64,000 bases of DNA, from contig NC_012108.1 in the NCBI RefSeq assembly GCF_000020365.1, positions 5,358,001 to 5,422,000 on the forward strand, given 5' to 3'. The DNA is from Desulforapulum autotrophicum HRM2 (GTDB lineage Bacteria > Desulfobacterota > Desulfobacteria > Desulfobacterales > Desulfobacteraceae). The position numbers and the translations under genes are program-made. Below the pieces are notes generated by a model, which did no database searches, was not told where the DNA came from, and saw only the letters and a program-made list of their open reading frames with translations. Below are positions 8,508 through 15,818 of the stretch, piece after piece. The first letter of the stretch is position 1; each line of letters begins with the position of its first letter.

Positions 8508-9488
8508 ATGATCCTTTTGCTCAATCCCTGTATCGATCCGGCCCGGAATCTGGCCCTTGAGGAATACCTCCTGACCCGCAGGTGTGAAGATTTTTTCATG
8601 GTGTGGCAAAATAGGCCATCCATCATTGTGGGCCGGAACCAGAATCCCTTTGCCCAGATAAACCATGATTATGTGCAACGCCACCACATCCCTGTTTTCC
8701 GGCGCATTACCGGCGGAGGGTCCGTGTACCACGACCTGGGAAATGTCAATTTCACCATGATCCGCACCATACAGAACCCCTATGCCATCAATTTTAATCA
8801 TTTGCTGGGACCCGTCATTGAATTTCTGGATCAAATGGGGGTTGCCGTCCACCTGGAAGGCCAGAGCGATCTTGCGGTCCCTGGCGGCAAAATATCAGGA
8901 AATGCCCAGCACCTTCACAAAAGTCGGGGATTACACCATGGCACGCTCCTGTATGACACAGACCTTGGGACGCTCTCCCATGCACTCTCAAAAGGTTCTG
9001 GTAAATACATTGACAGGTCTGTGGACTCAATCCGAAAACAGGTGACCAACCTGCGCCCCCTCCTTAAAACAGACCTCAGTGCTGGGACGTTCATGCGGCG
9101 ATTCCTGACCTTTTTTCAGAAAAAAAATCCAGGGGCCTTTCAAACGGCATTGTCCATGGCAGAACAGGGCATAATCAATGGCACTGCCCAGGGCAAATAC
9201 AACTCATGGGAATGGAATTTTGCCCGTTCACCAGACTACCGTTTTGAAACCGTCCTGGAATCAATGACCGACCAGCTGAAAATTCAATTGCAGGTTCAAA
9301 GGGGAATTATCCAGAACGCCCGCTTCAACGGAAAACGCCTGACCGCCCAAAAGGCTTTGGAACTTGCGTCGGCCCTCATGGGTCGACGCCATACCCCTGC
9401 CCATGTGGCAGAAGCTCTTGACCGGGTTTTAATCAATGACAGATGTTCAGATAGATCATACCGACCCCTTGCACCAGAACTGTTCTAA
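8508..9488 (+). CDS. lplA: lipoate-protein ligase A
   Basis: 326 residues, matching the two-domain LplA length. Catalytic-domain motifs are clear: RRITGGGSVYHD (about residues 65-76), the lysine motif GGKISGNAQ (about 126-134) and HHGTLLYD (about 142-149). A C-terminal accessory domain begins near YNSWEWNF. The enzyme activates free lipoate with ATP and attaches it to the lysine of lipoyl domains. The nearest target in the window is the E2 protein at 14.1-15.4 kb, which carries one lipoyl domain; a glycine-cleavage H protein elsewhere is also possible. The ATG has a weak GGGA site. Confidence 0.94.
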   Translation: MILLLNPCIDPARNLALEEYLLTRRCEDFFMVWQNRPSIIVGRNQNPFAQINHDYVQRHHIPVFRRITGGGSVYHDLGNVNFTMIRTIQNPYAINFNHLLGPVIEFLDQMGVAVHLEGQSDLAVPGGKISGNAQHLHKSRGLHHGTLLYDTDLGTLSHALSKGSGKYIDRSVDSIRKQVTNLRPLLKTDLSAGTFMRRFLTFFQKKNPGAFQTALSMAEQGIINGTAQGKYNSWEWNFARSPDYRFETVLESMTDQLKIQLQVQRGIIQNARFNGKRLTAQKALELASALMGRRHTPAHVAEALDRVLINDRCSDRSYRPLAPELF

Positions 9489-9706
9489 AATCGAACACCA
9501 TCAACAACAAGTGCTGAATAATTGAACAAACAGGGGTGTTGTTAAAACCTGGGCACAGAAATTCTCCATGAATTTAACAGATAAAACCAGGGTTCGCCCG
9601 GCACGGGTTTTGCTATATCTGAAAGATAGATAGTGCCCGAGGGGGGAGCTCAGCCCCCTAATGAATCGGCAATACCCGTACACGCAAAGATAGAAAGGAG
9701 AACCCC

Positions 9707-10033
9707 ATGAACACAGCAGAGAAAACCGCCGAAGCCATGAACTACCTGCAGAAGTATGCACCCAGGGAATATGGAAAATATCTTGAATTCACCCAGACCC
9801 TGGGGGGAAAAGGCGGATTATCCCCAATAACCCTGGAGTTGATTCTGGTGGCCCTTGCCGTGATGAGTCAGTGCGATATGTGCATCACCCTTCATATTGA
9901 AAACGCTGCATCCCTGGGCGCATCCCGGGAGGATATCCTCCAGGCGGCGTTCATGTCGGTTGCCATGGGCGGATCCCCAAAACTGATGTACATGAGCTAT
10001 GTATTTGAAGCCCTTGAAGACCTGTTCGACTAA
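9707..10033 (+). CDS. carboxymuconolactone decarboxylase / AhpD-like protein
   Basis: 108 residues with an all-helical AhpD-type pattern and the CxxC motif CDMCITLH (about residues 63-70) followed by the GASREDILQA helix typical of the family. Such small proteins act as thiol peroxidase-linked reductases or as decarboxylases; many have no known substrate. The ATG follows a strong AAAGGAG site. It is convergent with the aco operon and lies downstream of lplA. A redox role toward lipoyl or dihydrolipoyl groups (as for mycobacterial AhpD) is an attractive inference from that context but not shown. Confidence 0.88.
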   Translation: MNTAEKTAEAMNYLQKYAPREYGKYLEFTQTLGGKGGLSPITLELILVALAVMSQCDMCITLHIENAASLGASREDILQAAFMSVAMGGSPKLMYMSYVFEALEDLFD

Positions 10034-10094
10034 CCGGCAGGGCCGGAGCATGGCATGGGTTCTCGGCCACAACAAAGCATGAGATTTGAACCTT

Positions 10095-10144
10095 TAAAAA
10101 AAACAAAGGGAGACCAGCCCTTTGGTATGAAGGGCTGTCCCCCT
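10095..10144 (-). terminator. rho-independent terminator of the aco operon
   Basis: On the minus strand an extended stem (inner 8-bp perfect part, outer 7 bp with one wobble) is followed within a few bases by a run of eight U residues. It lies 23 bases after the stop of the last aco-operon gene, between convergent transcripts. Confidence 0.8.
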
Positions 10145-10166
10145 GCCACTTCCTGAAAAGACTTTC

Positions 10167-10478
10167 TCAAAAAAGCGTATCACCGCTGGCATTGCCCAGC
10201 CCCGGATGAATGTCAAAACGCACCACACCCACAGGAATCCTAGCTCCCACCGCCTCTGATACCATGGCGGTACCCCGGGCGCCAAACCCGCCGCAAAGCT
10301 CAATGGCCATGACGCCGTCCTCTGCGACGATTTTTCGTGCAGCGTCAACCGCCCCGGCGTAATCTTTGACCCCAATGGCCAGAAGATGGACCTTTGGCGT
10401 TTTCACCCACTGGCGGTGGGTTGCAGGATCCGCATCCGGCGCCACAAAGATAAAAGCGGCCTTTAAGATATCACCCAT
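10167..10478 (-). CDS. DUF6506 family protein
   Basis: 103 residues from the ATG at 10478, which has an AAAGGGAG site at proper distance; an upstream extension lacks one. The sequence KAAFIFVAPDADPATHR near the start, IELCGGFGARG in the middle and PVGVVRFDIHPGLG near the end fit the DUF6506 family, a small alpha/beta protein of unknown role. It is the last gene of the aco operon before the terminator. The VGVVRF..HPG motif is also seen in small proteins accompanying acetoin/2-oxoacid dehydrogenase loci, which supports a role connected with that complex. Confidence 0.75.
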   Translation of the reverse strand: MGDILKAAFIFVAPDADPATHRQWVKTPKVHLLAIGVKDYAGAVDAARKIVAEDGVMAIELCGGFGARGTAMVSEAVGARIPVGVVRFDIHPGLGNASGDTLF

Positions 10479-10565
10479 TTTATTTCTCCCTTTAAAATTA
10501 ATAATACCGGTAAAGTGTTTAATTTCCTGGATAAAAAAACAGTATTTTTCCTGCACAATTTTATA

Positions 10566-11561
10566 TTACGAAAACGACGTTTTTACCATCAATCTTTTTT
10601 TCTGGGAAAATGCCATGGTTTCAGCAAGGTCAATTACCAGGGGCCCCTGATCTGAAAGCCACACCGTCAGGGTGTCCCCTTTTTTGACTTCCACCTCCCT
10701 TTCCCCGTCCAGGGCCAGAACACAGGGGATGGTTTCCACTGGCAGGGCATCCTTGACCTGCATGATCTCCTCCTTTTTCACCCATACTGACCCCAAAAGG
10801 CCTGGTGCAATGGCGGCTGTCACCCTTTTATCTCCCCCATTGCCCAGCAAAAGGTGCAACCCACGGTGGTCATGGGGGGTAATCGTTGTCAACTGTCCTC
10901 CCAGGGCCGACAGGCCAATGGAATCCGGGCGGGCCCGGGTCAGAAAAATCTGCAACACCTTGTCCATGTCCCATATGGCCCGGGATGCGATAAAACGATC
11001 ATTGTAAACCGCCACATCAACCAGGGCGATATCAATGATCTTTTCATCCTTGATGATCTCCAGCCGACTGGAACGATAAACACAGGGATCAAGGGGAACC
11101 TGCCCTGTGGCGACAAACCCGGCGGCAAGTCCGCCCACGGTTGCCTCGATCATATAGGGAAACACGTTGTTGGTGCCGGTGGACAAGGGAAGCATGGGAA
11201 CCGTATCATTGCCCTTGGACACTGCCCGGCAGGTGCCGTCCCCGCCCAAGACAATGATAACCCTGACCCCGGCTTCAGCCATATGCCGGCTGGCATTGGT
11301 GGAGTCCATCTGGCAATCTTGAAGTTCCATGGGGATGGGCACTATTTCCATGGGAACGGATACGCCCCGGACCGCCCGGGGTACGATTGCATAGCCATCA
11401 GGCATGTAAAAAACCTTTTTAACACCTGTGGCAGCAAGGCCGGTCAGAATCCGCCGCACCATACGCACCTTTTCCTGATTATCAAAAACACTGCCATGGG
11501 CGACCAGACGCCGGATGTCTTTGCCCGATACCGGGTTGGCTATGATGCCGACTGTAGTCAA
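10566..11561 (-). CDS. acoX: AcoX-type ATP-NAD kinase family protein
   Basis: About 331 residues if translation begins at the TTG at 11561, which has AAAAGGA 9 bases upstream and gives the family's usual N-terminus (TTVGIIANPVSGKDIRRLV). An ATG-initiated form at 11615 is also possible. The diagonal motif GGDGTCRAV and GTNNVFPYMIEATVGG match the NAD kinase/diacylglycerol kinase fold. AcoX proteins occur in acetoin catabolic operons; their reaction is unknown. Here the gene sits directly after the E1 beta gene, the same position as in classic aco operons, and shares its transcript. Confidence 0.88.
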   Translation of the reverse strand: MTTVGIIANPVSGKDIRRLVAHGSVFDNQEKVRMVRRILTGLAATGVKKVFYMPDGYAIVPRAVRGVSVPMEIVPIPMELQDCQMDSTNASRHMAEAGVRVIIVLGGDGTCRAVSKGNDTVPMLPLSTGTNNVFPYMIEATVGGLAAGFVATGQVPLDPCVYRSSRLEIIKDEKIIDIALVDVAVYNDRFIASRAIWDMDKVLQIFLTRARPDSIGLSALGGQLTTITPHDHRGLHLLLGNGGDKRVTAAIAPGLLGSVWVKKEEIMQVKDALPVETIPCVLALDGEREVEVKKGDTLTVWLSDQGPLVIDLAETMAFSQKKRLMVKTSFS

Positions 11562-11637
11562 AACGGTTATTCCTTTTAAAAAGAATCTGGAAACAGGGGC
11601 CTGCAAACAGGTCATCAGGCCCCCGCAAGTTGAAAAA

Positions 11638-12612
11638 CTATCCCCTCATCTTTCTGACTGCTTCTATAATGCGGCCGGCATTTGGAATAAACGCCTGCTC
11701 CAGGGGCGTTGAAAAAGGAACCGGCGTAAAGGGTGCTCCCACCCGAACAATGGGAGCATCAAGGTAATCAAACGCCTCCTCTGCCACCTGGGCCGCAATC
11801 TCTGCACCTGCCCCTCCGATCTTGACTGCTTCGTGGACCACCAGCAATGCATGGGTCTTTTTAACCGATTCAATAATGGTGCCCATATCCAGGGGAGAAA
11901 TGGTGCGTGGGTCGATGACTTCGCAGCTGATGCCCTCTTTGGCCAGTTGTTCCGCCGCATCCAGGGCAGTCAAAACCATCTGCGATGTGGCTACGATGGT
12001 CAGATTTTCCCCTTTTCTACAAATATTGGCCTTACCAAAATCAATGGTATAGGGGTCATCCGGCACCTCGCCTGTGGTGCCGTAAAGCAGCTTGTGCTCC
12101 AGGAACACCACGGGGTTGTCATCCCTTATGGCTGAAATCAAAAGCCCTTTGGCGTCATAGGGGGTCGCCGGCATCACCACCTTGAGACCGGGCACGTGCA
12201 TGAACCAGGCCTCAAGGGATTGAGAATGCTGGGCTGCGGCCCCAAGGCCCGCCCCCTGGGGCATTCGAACAACCATGGGGATTTTGATCTTACCCCCAAA
12301 CATAAAATGCATCTTGGCTGCCTGGTTGAACAGCTGGTCCATGGCCACGCCGATGAAATCAACAAACATAAGTTCTGCCACTGGCCTCAGACCTGCTGCT
12401 GCAGCACCCGTGGCGGCACCGATGATGGCACTTTCCGTGATGGGGGTGTCCTTGACGCGGTCCTCCCCAAACTGATCAAAAAGTCCCTGGGTAACACCGA
12501 AACAGCCGCCAAACCGTCCGATGTCCTCACCCAGAAGAATGATATTGGAATCGCGTTCCATTTCCTGCCGAAGGCCGTCGTTTATGGCCTGTAAATATGT
12601 TTTGGTCGCCAT
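11638..12612 (-). CDS. acoB: acetoin/2-oxoacid dehydrogenase E1 component, beta subunit
   Basis: 324 residues, the size of free-standing E1 beta subunits. GEDIGRFGGCFGVTQGL, DTPITESAIIGAATGAAAAG, MPQGAGLGAAAQHSQS and EVIDPRTISPLD are the standard transketolase-type pyrimidine-domain and C-terminal motifs. With the alpha subunit it forms a thiamine-diphosphate E1 that passes an acetaldehyde/acyl unit to the E2 lipoyl domain. The ATG follows AAGGAGG. The surrounding acoX, acoA, acoC and acoR favour acetoin over pyruvate as the substrate. Closely related sequences also act on pyruvate or branched-chain acids, so this rests on context. Confidence 0.92.
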   Translation of the reverse strand: MATKTYLQAINDGLRQEMERDSNIILLGEDIGRFGGCFGVTQGLFDQFGEDRVKDTPITESAIIGAATGAAAAGLRPVAELMFVDFIGVAMDQLFNQAAKMHFMFGGKIKIPMVVRMPQGAGLGAAAQHSQSLEAWFMHVPGLKVVMPATPYDAKGLLISAIRDDNPVVFLEHKLLYGTTGEVPDDPYTIDFGKANICRKGENLTIVATSQMVLTALDAAEQLAKEGISCEVIDPRTISPLDMGTIIESVKKTHALLVVHEAVKIGGAGAEIAAQVAEEAFDYLDAPIVRVGAPFTPVPFSTPLEQAFIPNAGRIIEAVRKMRG

Positions 12613-12651
12613 GATCTTTCCTCCTTGATGTTAATGTGGCTGGCGCCGCCT

Positions 12652-13611
12652 TCAGGCATAGACGTCCCGGGTCAAGTCTGACGGGTCGGGAAGGGGGCTG
12701 TCCAGGGCAAAGGTGACAGCCGTCTCAAGCTCTTTTTCCACGGCAGTCTTTATTTCCGCCACCGTTTCAGGGGTTAAAATCCCCTCTGCCAAAAGCTTGT
12801 TCTCAAATCGTGGAATAGGATCCTTTTCGACCCAGCGTTCCAGCTCCCCGGGTTCACGGTAAACACAGGCATCGCCCTCAAAATGCCCCCGCCATCGATA
12901 GGTCTTGCATTCAATCAACGAGGGTCCGTCGCCACTACGCGCCCTTTTAACGGCTTCAGACACGGCTTCGAAAACATCAAGGACATTATTGCCGTCCACC
13001 ACAACGCCCGGTATGTCATAGGCTGCAGCCCGGTCTGCAATATCGGTTACTGCCATTGATTTGCTGGTGGGACAGGAGATACCGTAACCATTATTTTCAT
13101 TTACAAAAACAACGGGAAGCTTCCAGGCGCTGGCCAGATTCAACGCTTCCTGGGTTGTTCCCTGGTTGGAGGCACCATCCCCGAAAAAGCAGACAGCTAC
13201 GTTGTCCTCCTTACGGGCCTTAATGGCAAGGCCCGCACCATTGGCCAGGGGACCGCCGCCGCCGACAATGCCGTTGGCCCCTAAAATCCCCAGATCGATA
13301 TCCGCAATGTGCATGGACCCGCCCTTACCCTTGCAGTAACCCGTGGTCCTACCAAATATTTCACCCATCATTTGTTTCAGATCCCCACCCTTGGCGATGA
13401 GGTGACCGTGCCCCCTGTGGGTGCTTGTAATATAATCTGTAATCCTCAAACCCGCGCAAGCCCCTGTGGCCACAGCTTCTTCGCCAATGTACAGGTGAAC
13501 AAACCCAGGGATTTTACCCTCAGCAAAAAAGCCTTGTACCCGGGTTTCAAACTGCCGTATTTTAACCATGGTGGTGTACATCCCAACCATCTGTTCGTTG
13601 GACAAACTCAT
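12652..13611 (-). CDS. acoA: acetoin/2-oxoacid dehydrogenase E1 component, alpha subunit
   Basis: 319 residues. The thiamine-diphosphate motif is complete: GDGASNQGTTQEALNLAS…NENN (about residues 143-175). Upstream sequences HLYIGEEAVATGAC and STHRGHGHLIAKG, and GRTTGYCKGKGGSMH, are those of acetoin dehydrogenase/PDH-type alpha subunits. It binds the cofactor between alpha and beta chains and decarboxylates or cleaves the substrate. Start ATG has AAGGAGG at ideal spacing. It lies 39 bases ahead of acoB and 12 bases after the Lin0512-family gene. Confidence 0.93.
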   Translation of the reverse strand: MSLSNEQMVGMYTTMVKIRQFETRVQGFFAEGKIPGFVHLYIGEEAVATGACAGLRITDYITSTHRGHGHLIAKGGDLKQMMGEIFGRTTGYCKGKGGSMHIADIDLGILGANGIVGGGGPLANGAGLAIKARKEDNVAVCFFGDGASNQGTTQEALNLASAWKLPVVFVNENNGYGISCPTSKSMAVTDIADRAAAYDIPGVVVDGNNVLDVFEAVSEAVKRARSGDGPSLIECKTYRWRGHFEGDACVYREPGELERWVEKDPIPRFENKLLAEGILTPETVAEIKTAVEKELETAVTFALDSPLPDPSDLTRDVYA

Positions 13612-13623
13612 CTCAACGCCTCC

Positions 13624-14028
13624 TTATCTGTTGCTGTGTTTTATCCCTGGGCCGCCGATGCGTTCATCGACATCCACAAAAACAGTCACTGCCGCATTTG
13701 CCACCAGGATGCTGTCGCAGTTACGACCAAAACAATCCACGCAGATTCCCTGGGCAATCATGCCGCCCATAACCGACCGGATGTTTTTGGTTCCCATGGG
13801 AATCACTTCCATGACCGCCATGGAATCCACTTTATCCGGAAAAGGTGAGGCAACCAGTACCTCCACATGAACGCCCTGGAACTGTTTAAGATCAAGGATC
13901 TCCATGATTCCGCACAAACAGCTTCTTGAAATTGCGTCCCTGACGGCCCGGCAGGCCGCCTTGGTAACATCGTTGCCATGGAGGTCCGCACCGGTTCCCA
14001 ACTCGACCACATACCTCTTTAGTCCCAT
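13624..14028 (-). CDS. Lin0512 family protein (conserved hypothetical)
   Basis: 134 residues. The N-terminus MGLKRYVVELGTGADLHG, followed by DVTKAACRAVRDAISRSCLCG, is the signature of the Lin0512/TIGR02058 family, small proteins of unknown function with conserved cysteines. Here the cysteines occur in SCLCG and in CVDCFGRNC, so metal or thiol chemistry is conceivable. It is placed inside the aco operon between E2 and E1 alpha with its own GAGGAGG site, so it is co-expressed with the complex. No enzymatic motif is recognised. Confidence 0.82.
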   Translation of the reverse strand: MGLKRYVVELGTGADLHGNDVTKAACRAVRDAISRSCLCGIMEILDLKQFQGVHVEVLVASPFPDKVDSMAVMEVIPMGTKNIRSVMGGMIAQGICVDCFGRNCDSILVANAAVTVFVDVDERIGGPGIKHSNR

Positions 14029-14075
14029 ACCACCTCCTCTGAACCATACCCCCGTTATAACCGCCGCCCTTAAGT

Positions 14076-15434
14076 CTACACCATCATCATGACCGGATCT
14101 TCCAGGTAATCGGCCAAGGTCCTTAAAAATTGCATGGCCGGAACCCCATCAACCACCCGGTGATCAAAGGTGAGGCTCAGGGTCATCAAGGTACGCACTG
14201 CTATCTTTCCCTGGTGGACTGCCGGCTTATCCTTTGCCCGGCCAACCCCCAGAATCCCGGTTTCCGGCGGGTTCAATATGGGGGTGAACCCGTCCACCCC
14301 AAGCATACTGACATTACTGATGGTAAAGGTGCCGCCCTGGATTTCGTCCATGGTCAGCTTGTTTTCCTTTGCCTTTTGAGCAAGTTCGCGAATTTTCATG
14401 GCCATTTCCACAAGACCAAGGGTGTCGGCAGACTTGATGTTCGGCACCACAAGACCATTGTCAAGGGCCACGGCGATTCCCAGATTAACGCCTTTGCAAA
14501 GCTCAATCCCCTGATCGGTGAGTCTGCTGTTCATCAGCGGATGCTTTGCCAGTGCCCGACAAACCACCATGGCGATAATATCGTTAAACGAAATCCTTGG
14601 CAGGGATTGAGATTCATATTTTTTCCTTACCTTGTCCCGAAACGATACCATCCGGGTGGCGTCAAACTCCACAAACACCGATAACTGGGCTGCGTTTTGA
14701 AGGCTGGCCATCATATTGTCACCAATAATCCGCCGCATCCCCTCCAGGGGGATGATGGTGCCTGCAACCAACGGCCCAGGGGAAGAGGCTGTGGTGGTCT
14801 TTGTCTGGACTGCCGGGCTGACGGCTCGCAGGACATCGGCCTTGGTGATACGCCCGTCAGGCCCGCTTCCGGTGACGAGTGTGATATCAATGCCGGCCTT
14901 TTTGGCAGCTGCAAGGGCGCTATCTGCAGCATTGACCGTTTTCCCGGGAAGGGTATCGCCCCCTTTTTCCTTAAAATCGCGAACATCACTCTCTGTCACC
15001 CTGTTGCCGGGTCCGCTGCCTGGTACCCTGGCAAGATCAATCCCCCATTCCCTGGCCAGTCGCCGGGCAACCGGGGTGGCCGGTACAAATTCAGCCTTAC
15101 CCTCTTTTTTCCCATCCCTGACAGTATTTTCTGCATCACCCGAAGGTTGATCGTCCCCGCCCCTGACCACGGCCTCTCTTCGATCGGGCGTCTCACCCTC
15201 TTTTGCCAGAACAGCCAGTACCGTCTGAACCGGAACGGTTTCACCGGCCTTGACAACAATCTGGAAGAGTATTCCGTCATCGGGTGACTCCACATTGTTG
15301 GTGATTTTACTCGTCTCAACCTCCAACAGCGGTTCGCCTTTTGTGACTGCTTCGCCTTCGTTTTTGATCCATTTGGACACCTTGCCTTCCTTCATGGTCA
15401 ATCCCCATTTGGGCATCAAAATTTCAGTAGCCAC
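14076..15434 (-). CDS. acoC: acetoin/2-oxoacid dehydrogenase E2 (dihydrolipoamide acyltransferase)
   Basis: 452 residues from the GTG at 15434, chosen because GGAGGAG lies 6 bases upstream and the product then starts at the lipoyl domain. Order: one lipoyl domain (about 1-78, lipoylated Lys43 in ETSKIT); a charged linker; a peripheral subunit-binding domain (about 118-155, ATPVARRLAREWGIDL…GSGPGNRVTESDV); a second similar domain (about 165-205, GSGPDGRITKADV); then the acyltransferase catalytic domain ending with DHRVVDG. It forms the core of the complex. Two binding domains are uncommon. No E3 gene is nearby, so E3 must be shared. First gene of the operon, behind a sigma-54 promoter. Confidence 0.93.
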   Translation of the reverse strand: MATEILMPKWGLTMKEGKVSKWIKNEGEAVTKGEPLLEVETSKITNNVESPDDGILFQIVVKAGETVPVQTVLAVLAKEGETPDRREAVVRGGDDQPSGDAENTVRDGKKEGKAEFVPATPVARRLAREWGIDLARVPGSGPGNRVTESDVRDFKEKGGDTLPGKTVNAADSALAAAKKAGIDITLVTGSGPDGRITKADVLRAVSPAVQTKTTTASSPGPLVAGTIIPLEGMRRIIGDNMMASLQNAAQLSVFVEFDATRMVSFRDKVRKKYESQSLPRISFNDIIAMVVCRALAKHPLMNSRLTDQGIELCKGVNLGIAVALDNGLVVPNIKSADTLGLVEMAMKIRELAQKAKENKLTMDEIQGGTFTISNVSMLGVDGFTPILNPPETGILGVGRAKDKPAVHQGKIAVRTLMTLSLTFDHRVVDGVPAMQFLRTLADYLEDPVMMMV

Positions 15435-15499
15435 GCTATCTCCTCCCTGTCTGCGAGTAAGGACCACAAATTTTATAAAGTGAACGAAATTTCTTGCTC

Positions 15500-15578
15500 T
15501 TTGGCCCATCTACCGCGTTGCACCAGAGGCCCAATAGGCCTGCTATTGCGCCTTTGGTTCGCCTTGTAATGAGCCAAA
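15500..15578. repeat. 79-base imperfect palindrome
   Basis: The left arm (15500-15537) and right arm are inverted copies with roughly two thirds matching positions by eye, ending in TTTGGC/GCCAAA. It lies between the aco promoter and the E2 start, thus in the untranslated leader. A half-copy of the same sequence (CTTGCT…GCGTTGCA.CA.AGGG) is at 8199-8240, so this is probably a dispersed REP-like intergenic element. Confidence 0.65.
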
Positions 15579-15657
15579 GTTCTGCGCAATTTCGGTTTAT
15601 TTTATTTTATCTGCGGTCCTAATCAGTTATTCCAAGCGGCCCTTAAAATGAAAGTTA

Positions 15658-15672
15658 GCAAAAACAATGCCA
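15658..15672 (-). promoter_or_regulatory. sigma-54 (-24/-12) promoter of the aco operon
   Basis: On the minus strand the bases read TGGCATTGTTTTTGC, matching the TGGCA-N7-TTGC sigma-54 consensus with correct GG-to-GC spacing. Transcription would start near 15646, about 210 bases ahead of acoC. The divergent neighbour is a sigma-54 activator of the AcoR type, so regulator and promoter fit each other. Upstream, 15720-15740 holds a GTTC-N7-GAAC-like inverted repeat that could be an activator site. Confidence 0.85.
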
Positions 15673-15818
15673 GCTTATTTTAGATATGATATCAAATAGA
15701 TACATACATGATAGAATCAAAACGTTCTATTTTCGAACACTATTATGAAAAAGACTTGTCATGTGTTTGGGGATTCATTAGGATATGATAGTTTTTTGAA
15801 AAAAACCCAGGGGGTACC

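Noticed and set aside
10854-11579. Long plus-strand frames opposite acoX and similar ones opposite carA (31340-32266) and the GATase gene (36574-37428)
   Set aside because: All overlap recognisable conserved genes completely, have no ribosome site and show no known domain.
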